Assembly: GCF_000204055.1 (NCBI RefSeq)
Contig: NW_006768773.1
Coordinates: 360,103 to 424,102, forward strand
Direction of reading: 5' to 3'
From: Melampsora larici-populina 98AG31
Lineage: Eukaryota; Basidiomycota; Pucciniomycetes; Pucciniales; Melampsoraceae
DNA length: 64,000 nucleotides
The notes below the pieces were generated by a model. The model was not told the origin of the DNA. It searched no databases and saw only the letters and a program-made list of their open reading frames with translations. The position numbers and the translations under genes were made by a program. The first letter of the stretch is position 1. Every line of letters starts with the position of its first letter. Of the stretch, positions 47,825 through 57,335 are shown one piece after another.

Positions 47825-50800
47825 TTATCTTCTCCGCCTTCTCCTATAGTTTAAAGCACCTTCCGGAAATCTTTTCTTGAAATCATTAAGTAATTCTGAG
47901 CTATTCTCTAAATTTATTTCAGGCTCCCATGAGTTGTGATTTGATTCATAACCCTTCCATTTAACTAAATACTCTAATTTGTTGCGTCTAGATCTGCAAT
48001 CCAATATCTCTTCGACTTCCCATTCATCTTCGCCATTAATTGTTATTGAAGGTGGTTCAACTTGCTTCCTATGATCAATTAAATCTGCTTGATGTTTTCG
48101 TAATACTGAAACGTGAAACACCGGATGAATACCTTTCATTGAATTCGGGAGTTTCAATTTATAAGCTGATGTAGAAATTTTCTCAATAATAGTGAAAGGA
48201 CCTAGCCAGCGGTGCTCCAGTTTAGGAGTTGGTCTGGTTGTGGATATGTTTTTCCCATTGAGCCAGACGTCGTCTCCTACTTGCCAATTTGGCGTCTTCT
48301 GGACATGTTTGTCAAATTGATTTTTCATAGATTCCTGCGAGAGTTCCAAACATATAGTCAGCTCCTTTTGTACTTCTTCTAACATCCGGAGTCTGGTCTC
48401 AACGACGGGAATGCATTGCTCGTTTGATGGGATCTTATTGAACGTCGGGTTAAACCCGTAGTTTGCCTTAAATGGTGAAATTCCAGTCGACTCGTGGTCA
48501 CGATTATTGTATGCAAATTCGGCTGTTGGTAAAAGAGTGGCCCAATTGTCCTGACGATATCCTACAAAATGTCGGAGATATTGTTCAATGGACTTATTCA
48601 CAATCTCACTCTGACCGTCCGTTCTGGGATGAAATGCCGTTGAAGGGTGTAACCGTATTCCCAACTTGGCGTCCAGTTGTCGAGTGATCTGCGAAATAAA
48701 TATTGTACCTCTATCAGACACAATAGTCTTTGGAGTTCCATGTAGCTTCCATACGTCTCGAATCATAATATCAGCCAGTTCATTAGCAGACATAGCCTCT
48801 TTACAAGGGATGAAGTGCGACATCTTGGTAAGTCTGTCCACTACGGTCAATATACTGTCGTATCCGTCTGATACAGGTAATTTTGTTATCAAATCGTAAC
48901 TTATATCAGTCCAGGGGCCAGCTGGTATCGGAAGAGGCTCCAGGGTGCCGTACGGTTTCTGAGTACTAGATTTCACTCGTAGGCATGAGTCACATCCATC
49001 TACGTATTTATTTACGTACGCTTTCTGAGATGGCCATGTGAAGCCTCTTCGTACCAATCCCAGAGTCTTTGCACGTCCCGGATGGCCAGCCAGTAGGCTG
49101 TCGTGTCTGCTTCGTACAATTAGATACTTGATGTAATCATCGTTTGGAGTTTCAATTCGTCCATTGTTGTATAAAATGCCATCCTTTACTTGATAAGACA
49201 ATACTGCCTTCTTCATCTTAGTCGACATTGGGTTTGACGTCGCTTCCATGAGTTCAATGATTCGCTCGTCGTGAGTGTTTGCTTTTCTAATCATATCTAT
49301 GATAACATCGTCCGTTACGAAGTCCTCTTGTTGCGAATGATTTTCGTCAACATTGTCATTTGAGGTGAGACTGTCTGATACCCCTAGTACATCAACGTCG
49401 AACCAATGTTCAGCGTTCTCCAAATCAATACTCTCGTCTTCAAAAAAGGACTCGAATGCAGCAATCTCGGGTGTGAAAGAGTCGTGAACAAGGTTTTCGG
49501 GTTTGATTAATTGGCCAAATGTCAGTTTGTCGGCCTCTTTAGGTTCTAGGTCAGGGCGTCTTGATAATGCGTCGGGTTTGGTGGCGCTTCGACCAGGTCT
49601 GAACTTAATAATGAAGTCAAAACATCCGAGGATTTCAGCCCATCGAGCCTGTCTTCTTGTCAACTGCTTAGTTGTCATGAAGGTCTCTAGGTTACGATGA
49701 TCGGTGTAAACAATTACATCTAAGCGGTTTGGGTTACCCTCGAGGTAGTGACGCCATTCCTTAAAGGAAGCAATAATGGCAAGTAACTCTTTGTCGAATA
49801 TTTCATAATTTCGTTCGGCCTGCAGTAATGATCTGGAAAGGTAGGCAACCGGATGTAATTCATTGTCGGCGTCGCTAATTTGAGACAGTACCGCCCCTAG
49901 CGCGAAGTCCGAACAATCGCATTCTAGTATGAATGGTTTGTAAGGGTCCGCGATCTTGAGAATTGGAGCGGTAGTAAATGCGGTCTTTAATGACTCAAAT
50001 GCGTCGTTGCATGTCGTGTCCCAAATGTAAGGTGTCTTTAATCGTGTCAAGTTGTGAAGGGGTCTTGTTGTCCTAGAGAAATGGTCGATAAAGCGACGGT
50101 AAAAGTTTGAAAAACCAATGAAACGCTGCAGTTCATTCACGTTTCGAGGTGCAGGCCAATCCTTCACAGCCTTCACCTTGGTTGGGTCCATTTGAATCTT
50201 ATTCTTTGATATAATCAGACCAAGATATTCAACCTCAGATTTCGAAAACTCGCATTTTTCGGGTTTGAGCCACAAGTCGTGCTTTTCCAACACGTCGAGA
50301 ACAGTATCCACTGCTCCTTCATGATGCACACCGGTTTTTGTGTATATCATGGTATCATCTAGGTAAGCTGCTGTGTCTTTGCCGATGCGTCCGACTAGAA
50401 TGTCCTGGATAAAGAACTGGAAATAGCCGGGAGCGCCGGTGGGGCCGAAAGGCATGGTGAGAGGCGCAAATTGGCCTTCTTTGCATATAAACGCCAATTT
50501 GTCCTCATCACCTTCAGCAACCCTCAGATTCCCGTAAGCGTTCCTCATATCAAGCTTTGTGAATCTGTCGGCATCCAACAAACTATCCACTAAATCCATC
50601 GTCAATGGTAGTGGATATTTGTTCTTCACCGTTAACGAGTTCAATTTTCGATAATCAAAGCATGGCCTTAAATTGCCATCTTTCTTCCCTGTGAATAGCA
50701 CAGGGGCAGCCCACGGAGAGGTCGTCCGGCGGATGGTGCCGTTACAGAGGCCTTCTTCAATCATCTTTCTCAAAACTTCTTCTTCCGCGGGAGATAAAGG

Positions 50801-52216
50801 TATGATTCGGCTTGCTTGAGGTTGAGCCCCAGGAACTAAGTCGACACGAAAATCGTACTTGCGTCGAGGTGGCAGCCGTTGAGAATTTGATTTCCGAAAC
50901 ATATGTAAATGGCGATGGTAGTAGGCCGGCACAAGCTCTTCGACAGTCTTCGTTGGTTCTTTCATCTTGAGATCGGCCGCTAATCGTGCCGAAGTAGACC
51001 AAGAAGCGTTTGCTGGATCGACGTTTGCTGTGGAACTATTCAGGAGAGGATCTAACTGGCCAGCTGCTTCATGTGAAGTGTGTATAAAGGGAATACTAGA
51101 CTCACATCGCGGGGATGTTAACGTGTCACTAAGTACACACATCCCCTCGTCACTGTTCCTAGCTTGCCCCTTTGGCATCACGTCAGGATCTTCAGGGGGG
51201 GTTTTCGGAGTGGACGAGGCTGTAGCAACAGCCGCAATAGAGTCTTCATGTGCATCGGTGAGAATTTCTGTCGTAGCGTCGACGATTTGAGGTAATATCT
51301 GTGATTTTGGAAGTAAGGAGTGCTCGCCAGCCGTTTCAAAAGTCTGGGAAGAAGAGACAGTGTCGAACTCACATCGCGGGGATGTTAACGTGTCACTAAG
51401 TACACACATCCCCTCGTCACTGTTCCTAGCTTGCCCCTTTGGCATCACGTAAGGATCCTTCGGGGTTGTTGTCGGACTGGACGAAGTTGCAATAGCAACT
51501 GCGATGGTAGTTGTCGTGGCGTCATTCGGTAATATCGGTGTTGGTTTGTCAAACTGCGATTTCAAAGGGAAAATGTGATCGCCAGCGGTTTCAGGATGAG
51601 GATTGGATGGAGCAATATCATACGCACGTTGCGGGGACGTTAATGTATTGCAAAAAATACACGCCCCCTTGTCAAATTGCCTAGCTTCCCTTACGGGCTC
51701 CACGTCGGGGTCTGGTAAGGGTGTTTTCGGCTTAGACAAAGCCATAAAGGCCGCAACGGTCGTATCGGTGTCGTAGACTTCACTGGTCTCCCAGTTAATA
51801 AGCTTGTGATGCTGCTTGATCCAAGGGATTCCGAGAATCCCATCGTAAGAATCTTTGACTTTCGTGATGATGAATCTGGTCGGAGAAGGGTCGTCCTTAA
51901 TAACAAGGTTAATTTCGTGAGACGAGCGGCTGGTTGAACCGTCGAAGCCGGTAACGACTCTAGTGGTGCGATCGGCGTGCGGTAATAAGCCAGTCTGGGT
52001 GGCTATTGACTCGCTCATGACGTTATGAGTAGCGCCCGAGTCAATAAGGAATAAAGCGTCAAAAGAAGGAAAATGTGTGGCTCGAGGGGAATGGGACAGA
52101 GATAGTGATGTACGCAAAAATAGACGCGGGTCGTTTGCATTGCACGCAGACACTTCACTAGCTCCTAATTTAATAACATCTATTCCCCTTTGGTGGCTCA
52201 GGATAGGCACACTCAC
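47825..52216 (-). CDS. Pol polyprotein of the chromovirus
   Basis: 1,463-codon frame. Order: aspartic protease LIDSGATHNV (about residue 59), a repetitive spacer (about 160-420), reverse transcriptase with FDYRKLNSLT and catalytic YLDD (about 617), RNase H (ECDCSDFALG, YTDHRNLETF), integrase HHCC (GHPGRAKTLG...CDSCLRVK), DDE core (SYDLI, VSDRGT, TDGQSEIVN), then an integrase tail and a chromodomain (EWEVEEILDCR, LVKWKGY, NSWEP; about 1392-1450). The chromodomain steers integration to histone-marked chromatin in this group. The frame has no ATG near its start and lies -1 to gag, so expression by ribosomal frameshifting is predicted. Antisense shadow frames here are not genes. Confidence 0.95.
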   Translation of the reverse strand: MSVPILSHQRGIDVIKLGASEVSACNANDPRLFLRTSLSLSHSPRATHFPSFDALFLIDSGATHNVMSESIATQTGLLPHADRTTRVVTGFDGSTSRSSHEINLVIKDDPSPTRFIITKVKDSYDGILGIPWIKQHHKLINWETSEVYDTDTTVAAFMALSKPKTPLPDPDVEPVREARQFDKGACIFCNTLTSPQRAYDIAPSNPHPETAGDHIFPLKSQFDKPTPILPNDATTTTIAVAIATSSSPTTTPKDPYVMPKGQARNSDEGMCVLSDTLTSPRCEFDTVSSSQTFETAGEHSLLPKSQILPQIVDATTEILTDAHEDSIAAVATASSTPKTPPEDPDVMPKGQARNSDEGMCVLSDTLTSPRCESSIPFIHTSHEAAGQLDPLLNSSTANVDPANASWSTSARLAADLKMKEPTKTVEELVPAYYHRHLHMFRKSNSQRLPPRRKYDFRVDLVPGAQPQASRIIPLSPAEEEVLRKMIEEGLCNGTIRRTTSPWAAPVLFTGKKDGNLRPCFDYRKLNSLTVKNKYPLPLTMDLVDSLLDADRFTKLDMRNAYGNLRVAEGDEDKLAFICKEGQFAPLTMPFGPTGAPGYFQFFIQDILVGRIGKDTAAYLDDTMIYTKTGVHHEGAVDTVLDVLEKHDLWLKPEKCEFSKSEVEYLGLIISKNKIQMDPTKVKAVKDWPAPRNVNELQRFIGFSNFYRRFIDHFSRTTRPLHNLTRLKTPYIWDTTCNDAFESLKTAFTTAPILKIADPYKPFILECDCSDFALGAVLSQISDADNELHPVAYLSRSLLQAERNYEIFDKELLAIIASFKEWRHYLEGNPNRLDVIVYTDHRNLETFMTTKQLTRRQARWAEILGCFDFIIKFRPGRSATKPDALSRRPDLEPKEADKLTFGQLIKPENLVHDSFTPEIAAFESFFEDESIDLENAEHWFDVDVLGVSDSLTSNDNVDENHSQQEDFVTDDVIIDMIRKANTHDERIIELMEATSNPMSTKMKKAVLSYQVKDGILYNNGRIETPNDDYIKYLIVRSRHDSLLAGHPGRAKTLGLVRRGFTWPSQKAYVNKYVDGCDSCLRVKSSTQKPYGTLEPLPIPAGPWTDISYDLITKLPVSDGYDSILTVVDRLTKMSHFIPCKEAMSANELADIMIRDVWKLHGTPKTIVSDRGTIFISQITRQLDAKLGIRLHPSTAFHPRTDGQSEIVNKSIEQYLRHFVGYRQDNWATLLPTAEFAYNNRDHESTGISPFKANYGFNPTFNKIPSNEQCIPVVETRLRMLEEVQKELTICLELSQESMKNQFDKHVQKTPNWQVGDDVWLNGKNISTTRPTPKLEHRWLGPFTIIEKISTSAYKLKLPNSMKGIHPVFHVSVLRKHQADLIDHRKQVEPPSITINGEDEWEVEEILDCRSRRNKLEYLVKWKGYESNHNSWEPEINLENSSELLNDFKKRFPEGALNYRRRRRR

Positions 52217-52237
52217 TCCTGAGCACCGCCATTTTTT
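52192..52237 (-). promoter_or_regulatory. Predicted -1 ribosomal frameshift signal between gag and pol
   Basis: On the coding strand the heptamer A AAA AAT (52231-52237) is in the correct phase (gag codons TCA AAA AAT) and lies 18 bases before the gag stop. Slipping back one base continues as WRCSGVSVPILSH, the pol frame. Three bases downstream a hairpin can form: GGTGCTCAGGA pairs with TCCTGAGCCACC, with one bulged C and a 13-base loop. Slippery heptamer plus downstream structure is the standard -1 signal. The 3-base spacer is shorter than usual. Confidence 0.75.
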
Positions 52238-53280
52238 GATTGATCAGCTCTACTACTACTCCCTTCTTGTTGATCCATCTGATTCACCCCCATAGCAGCT
52301 ATCTTCGCTTCTAATTCAGCTATTTTGTGTTTAAAACCACTAGCACCACTCAAACCTCCTCTCTTCCTCACATTTCCTCCCATTCTCTTAACTGGACACG
52401 CCGTAGCGATATGGCCCTGACCAGCGCAATGGAAACAAGATCCTGTACGTAATCGGCGTGCACGTTCTTCCTCTGATAATTTGACATAACCTGAGGAGAT
52501 ATCCATGGCGTTAGGATCGGGAGTTGGGACATGAAATGTAGTGCCTGTGCTTGTCGCGCCGTGGATTTTGCTGTCTAATTTGATGGCGAGATTAGCGATT
52601 TGTTCGATACTAGTGAAATCCTCCTGAACCATCACCATCGCAACCCTAATTTCCTTCTTTAAGCCTTGTTCAAAATGACTAATGAGAGTTGGGACCTCCC
52701 ATCCGGTAGCTGTGGCGTAAGTGTTGAATTCATGCGCATATGCGGCAACCGAACTTTTCTGAGTCAATGTGCGTAACGCGCGCTCGGCCTTAGACTTTTT
52801 TTCAGTATCGAAATACATAGCTTTAAAGTTAGTTATGAAACGATCGAAAGTAACAAGGTGAGACGTTGCGGCGTCGAGGAGTTCTAAGGTGAGCGGCTGA
52901 GCCCAGCTACTGGCGGCACCGGTGAGATATGAAACTGTGAAAACCACTTTGCTTCGATCATCAGGGAACTGGTAAGGGTGTGCTAGTAAGTAAAGTTGTA
53001 CTTGAGTAGCAAAAATCTCGGCCGCGCTGCCCCTCGCCCCGCTGAATTTATCAGGAGTCGCAACCTTAGGCCCTTTGGGGATAGGTACCGCCTCTGGTTG
53101 GACAGTCATCGCAGGTGGTGGTGCGGCATGTTGAGTTGGAGGAGGTTGGCGGCTAGCGGATTCGATAGCCGCTAATCGAGCTTCAGCCTCATTAGATCGA
53201 GCTTCGGCCCTTTCGCGCAAGGAGCGTTCATTAGCCAATGAGGCAGATAATTCATTCAACTGTCGTTGGATATCCTCCAT
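52213..53280 (-). CDS. Gag of the chromovirus
   Basis: 355 residues from ATG 53280 (MEDIQRQLNELSASLANER). Order: N-terminal coiled coil, Pro-rich linker, the retrotransposon Gag core (FATQVQLYLLAHPYQFPDD, LVTFDRFITNFKAMYFD), a CCHC zinc knuckle CFHCAGQGHIATAC (about residue 290), and a Lys/Ser/Gln-rich tail. It forms the particle that packages the RNA. The frame is open further upstream but without another ATG. The stop codon overlaps the first bases of the pol frame. Confidence 0.92.
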   Translation of the reverse strand: MEDIQRQLNELSASLANERSLRERAEARSNEAEARLAAIESASRQPPPTQHAAPPPAMTVQPEAVPIPKGPKVATPDKFSGARGSAAEIFATQVQLYLLAHPYQFPDDRSKVVFTVSYLTGAASSWAQPLTLELLDAATSHLVTFDRFITNFKAMYFDTEKKSKAERALRTLTQKSSVAAYAHEFNTYATATGWEVPTLISHFEQGLKKEIRVAMVMVQEDFTSIEQIANLAIKLDSKIHGATSTGTTFHVPTPDPNAMDISSGYVKLSEEERARRLRTGSCFHCAGQGHIATACPVKRMGGNVRKRGGLSGASGFKHKIAELEAKIAAMGVNQMDQQEGSSSRADQSKNGGAQE

Positions 53281-53614
53281 ATCGACAGAATCCACTGATC
53301 CCTCGGTGATCAAATGAGTTTCGGAATCGAGAAAAGGAGTGGCGTTCTCGGAGTCTGAGTCGGCGTCGCCGAGTGGGAGTCTGTACGAAGGTGACGTTGT
53401 GGCGTTGTTTGGAGATAAGGTTTTAGTTCAATCAAGGTTCTTATTTGTATCGGTCTGGTTCAATCTTCTAATCTTAATTCAGTCTATGATGTATCAAGTA
53501 AGTTCAATCGGTGTTCTTCTTAAAGTTTCAGTACAGTTATTAATGTTTCAATCTAATGTTGTTCGATTCTATTTGGTTCGATCGGTTTTCGTTCCCTCGA
53601 ATCCTAGTTGATAG

Positions 53615-53625
53615 ATCCGACAATA
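53615..53625 (-). promoter_or_regulatory. Self-complementary primer-binding site of the chromovirus
   Basis: The coding strand just inside the 5' LTR reads TATTGTCGGAT, not TGG plus a tRNA 3' end. Its core ATTGTCGGAT is the exact reverse complement of ATCCGACAAT inside each LTR (47604-47613 and 53709-53718). This is the arrangement used by Tf1/sushi-type elements, where the 5' end of the RNA folds back as primer. It predicts that transcripts start at about 53718 in the 5' LTR. Confidence 0.7.
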
Positions 53626-53818
53626 TGTTAGGACCTGTCTCAGGGGATGCAGGTTCGTCGATGGAATGGAGGGAAGGGTTCCTAGCAATCAATCAGGTGA
53701 TTATGTTGATTGTCGGATAAGGAAAGAAAGCATAGTACGTAATACAACAGTTAATAGATGAGTCTCTGTTGTGACATGTCAAGCGTCTTTCACAAGTGTT
53801 ACATTTAGGATTGTAACA
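53626..53818 (-). repeat. 5' LTR of the chromovirus
   Basis: Identical to 47521-47713. Upstream of the proposed RNA start (ATCCGACAAT) the coding strand is AT-rich (TGTTGTATTACGTACTATGC), a plausible core promoter. Confidence 0.95.
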
Positions 53819-53998
53819 TGGACAGTCATCATGTTGATCCAACACATGGATGTGAATTTTGATCCGTGCTCAAAAGCTTCCATTATAGCTCCATCTTTGG
53901 AAATGGATTTTATTACCGCATTTTTCTATTTGATTGTTGGGTTTGGAATAGCACTTGGAGGAAGGGCTAGGAGTGGAGATGACATAGGAATTCCGTAA

Positions 53999-55224
53999 GA
54001 TCAAGCTTTATAAATTCATAAGAATAGCAAACTAAATTGACATTTTATATAGAAATTTGTTTGATCTTATTGGATACACAATCCTAATACATACACAACA
54101 TCTTGGGCAACTCTTCTGTTTGTGAGTCGCACTCGATTATCACCAAACATGGAACTAATGTTTTCTTGTCTATTTAGTAAATGGTACTTATCAATTAAAT
54201 AAATGTAAATTCATAAATCCCCCCCTTCAAGCGTAACTTCAGCACTTATGCCCTAACAAAGACTCTAAGACTGACGCTTCGCCTGAAGGCAGGGACCTAC
54301 AAATTTACACTTTTACACGACACACCTCAGTTTCAGCCGCCAGAAATCTATCGAAATCATGACTTGCTCGCGAGGTGCGCGTTGTCGACCTCATAATACC
54401 TTCAATCGTTGTCTCTATTTGTACTCCACCTATTGCCTTCTGGCCTGCACGCTTTTTCCTCTACCAAGTACATTTTATCTTGCTAAATGCAACTTGACTT
54501 CTTTCTGTTCCCTGTTAAACTTTCCATTTATCCTTCAACATCAATTGCCTTTTGCCGCATTCAGACTTGCAATTTCCGCTACCACTTTATTCAACGTATC
54601 ATTACTCCCATATGCATAACACCTCCACCTGCATTCCCTCGTAGCAGCCTTTCTGCATTCCACTTCCGTCTGTATATGTTATGCATCCAATATCTTTTGT
54701 CTCTGCCCTATGTATACAATTCCCTTTTGGTGTTGTTCCTTACACCCTTCACCTATCTTCAATTTCCTTTTTGTTTGTATCACACTAATCTATATCCGTA
54801 CACTACATACACATCACCTCAACCGTGCAAACATCAATTGCTATTTATGTTTCTTTTGTAAAAGTTTCATCATTTTAACACATACGTCACTCTTAGCTAT
54901 TTATTATTTTACTTCCTTTTTCGACTTTAGCACATCTTAACTTTGAACAACGCCTACCTCAAATTATGCCTTTATATGATTCATCTTAATTCCAAAGTTG
55001 AAGACTATATATGTATATAGGCATCTTATATGTGTCATTCTATGTTAAAACTCACATTTTATCAGTCTATCAATTATGTATGTCAATTTGATACACCTCA
55101 TCTGTCCAATTTTTCTTAAAATTGACTAAAGCATTGAGGCATTTATGATTACGATCATCATCACATCACATCCTATCACATCCCAATCCTTCTCCTACAT
55201 ATCATAGACCAAAACCTCCACTTA
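53999..55224. other. AT-rich intergenic region
   Basis: Pyrimidine-rich DNA. Open frames at 54359-54940 are Phe/Leu/Ser/Tyr-rich products of base composition and are not supported as genes. Confidence 0.4.
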
Positions 55225-56290
55225 TTGTTTCAATTGAGTTCGCCTGAAATTGAGTCCATTGTTACTTTATCACAATCAACTTCTACTTTAAGTTTCCAGA
55301 ATTCTCAATCTGTTGGACCTTTGTTTGTTCAAGCTTTGTTCACAATTAAACTTCAACTTCAGATCAAGACCAGAACATGTAAGTTTCAATTAAAAACCGT
55401 TGATATGAAGACCGAGATCAAAGAATTCATTTGAATTTTGTTTTTTGATTCAAGGAGATCGTTTGATTCAGGTTTAATTGCAATCAGTGCAGCATTAGGA
55501 GAAACAGTGTGGACACCATCAAACAAAGGGCCCGAAGTGTTAATCAAATATTTAAACAAAAATCGACTTGTCATGAAATGAAATACACCCCAAAGATTAT
55601 GAAGTCATTCACATTCAATCAATCAACAAACCATTCAGCTCAAACTTCTTTCACTAATGCAAAATGAATCGATTCTTTAATAATTTTGGGTGAAATAGCT
55701 TTACTTCTTGAATCTTCAGTTGAAGGGAATTTAGATAGATTGTTTCAAAGTGTTTCCAAAGAAATTTTATATGGTATTTCAGCTGTTTGAAATCATCAAA
55801 AACTCGATAAAGGAATCAAGTTTTTAGTTTGTGAAATGGGTAAGTAATCTATCACAATCTCAAATTGCTTTCCCAATCGATCAAATTGCTAAATGAAAAC
55901 TTTTTCCAAATTTGTTTGATAGGTAAACTGCATATGTCACCTCTCATTCAGTTGTACCAAGTCCAGCTTTGCATTCATCAATTCTATCCCACCTCTTCTC
56001 ACTTTCTTCTTCAACCTAAGAAACTTACCAGGTTTACCACTTCCAATTGATTTAAAATTGAAATAGAGCCTCAACTTATTGTGACAAATGTCGAAGACCT
56101 TATCATACATCAGGTTATACCCTTGCACCCAAATCTTATAATTCTACCAAGGAAGTGAATGAACTTAAAGATGATGTCATTGATCATCATTGTGATGATA
56201 GTCAAAAAGACAATCATTTAGCTTGGAAAGAAATTAAAATGTATGAAGTTTTATCTGGAACCAATCCTTGAAGCTATTGGTGACCATTGA
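55225..56290 (+). pseudogene. Degenerate coding remnant, family not recognised
   Basis: Coding-like stretches persist in shifting frames with several stops: LSSPEIESIVTLSQSTST (55234 on), then ISAALGETVWTPSNKGPE (about 55478-55540), FLVCEMG (about 55823), and a Cys-pair segment STYCDKCRRPYHTSG (about 56067-56112) followed by an acidic stretch. The composition is unlike the flanking AT-rich spacer. It looks like a decayed host or transposon gene on the plus strand, possibly more than one. I could not identify it. Confidence 0.35.
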
Positions 56291-56443
56291 ATTATGTACT
56301 CAAGTGATTTTACAGGTTTGTCATTCTTTCTCTCTTGGCTGTAAAAATACAAGGATTGTCAAAGTCTAAAGGAATGAAACAGGGATTTTTCTTTGCTTCC
56401 CGGTCTGCATTCATTGGGATTGGGTTCTTTGTTTGACAATAAT

Positions 56444-56605
56444 AGCCGTGTTCAAACCTGACCCGGTTTCAAAAAATCCAGTTGACCCGGTGGACTTTTT
56501 GGCTGGGAGCTTTCAAGAACTGTCAATGGATACACAAAGTTACCACCAGAAAAGCAACTGGGTAAACGAGTTTTAGTGTCAACCAGGTTAGGTTTGAACA
56601 CGGCT
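56444..56605. mobile_element. 162-bp MITE, AGCCGTGTTCAAACC subfamily
   Basis: The ends AGCCGTGTTCAAACCT and AGGTTTGAACACGGCT are perfect inverted repeats, with AAT on both sides (56441-56443 and 56606-56608). Same length as the copy at 18079-18240 and alignable to its reverse complement through the centre (gacccggttt, agttgacccgg, gactttttggct). Confidence 0.8.
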
Positions 56606-56608
56606 AAT

Positions 56609-57255
56609 GGAGAAAAAGAATAAAACATCAATTTGGAATTGAAATCTAATCATGATGAATGTAAATTTGAAATATTTAGAGAATGTCCTTGAGAACTTGG
56701 TGAAGCTTTAGATAATGTATTCAGACTTTTTGCTCACTTGAAATTTTCAATCTTACAAAAGAATATTATTTGTCTTTATACTCTTCCTTCACCGAAGTGT
56801 CTTATACTAATTGTTTGTGTGTGGTTTGATTTTTTTCAGAGAATGGTATGGGTTATAAAGTCCAAGTATCTTTCCCTTCAATTATAATAATGTATTTGAA
56901 TACCTTTGAGTGAGTCAAATGAGCAGTCATTTGAATTTCTATCATCCATTGGGTTTCCTCTTTATTAGAGTTGTAAACCATCTGTCTCTGTGTTTTGTGG
57001 AGATTTTGCTTTGATTAAAATATGGGTGATGTAAACCATTTTCTATAGGTCAGTTGATTTCCATGTGAACTGAGTATATTGTCACAATGTGTGTTATACC
57101 CAACATCACCTTTGAATCTTATTTGGAATGTATTTAACCTTTGATAGTTGCTACGTGGTTTTGGGCTTGACACAAAATAATGTGGTTAGTTGAGCATGGA
57201 GCATATGTCCCAATCATTTATCCAATTTCATGTGTTTGTTTTCCTGAGCCTGACT
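56609..57255. other. AT-rich spacer
   Basis: No gene or clear repeat recognised. Confidence 0.35.
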
Positions 57256-57335
57256 CAAACCCCCGGCCATTTAGACCACAAGGATTAAGACTCTACTCAT
57301 TAAACTTAGAGGCGGGCAAGCCCGCCTAAGCTCTA
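57256..57335 (-). other. tRNA-like or SINE-like fragment
   Basis: On the minus strand, TAAGTTTAATGAGTAGAG resembles an RNA polymerase III box A, and GGTTTGAGTC, about 35 bases later, resembles box B. A proper T-arm and acceptor stem do not form, so this is not a working tRNA gene. It could be a tRNA-derived SINE head or a tRNA relic. Confidence 0.2.

Larger units (their letters stand above)
47521..53818 (-). mobile_element. Complete Ty3/Gypsy chromovirus retrotransposon, 6,298 bp
   Basis: Both LTRs are 193 bp with no difference found on reading (47521-47713 and 53626-53818), starting TGTTAGGACC and ending TTGTAACA. The 5-bp target duplication TGGAC lies at 47516-47520 and 53819-53823. Transcription runs right to left. 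gag and pol are open, with protease, RT, RNase H, integrase and a C-terminal chromodomain. Identical LTRs imply a very recent insertion. All parts needed for autonomous movement appear present. Confidence 0.97.
46938..53998 (+). pseudogene. Small membrane-protein gene split by a Gypsy insertion
   Basis: Five coding segments: 46938-46998, 47074-47193, 47264-47376, 47453-47520 and 53824-53998. The three introns are 70-76 bp with GT-AG ends. The last exon is interrupted after 68 bases by the retrotransposon at 47521-53818. Removing it with one TGGAC duplication joins CPW to TVIML in frame and gives exactly 178 codons plus stop. Hydrophobic segments are AETLFCAILSIHFLVACG, a second around LLGCCYIVGQFFCPWTVIML, and a third around FITAFFYLIVGFGIALGG, so a three- or four-helix membrane protein is likely. 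I do not recognise the family. The insertion must abolish the normal product unless the 6.3 kb is spliced out. This is probably a host gene, because nothing around it belongs to a transposon of its own. Confidence 0.8.

Noticed and set aside
54215..54290. Weak inverted motif cttcaagcg/cgcctgaag
   Set aside because: Too short and imperfect to support an element or structural RNA.
54359..54940. Overlapping Phe/Leu/Tyr-rich open frames
   Set aside because: Products of pyrimidine-rich base composition; no start context, splice signals or motif.
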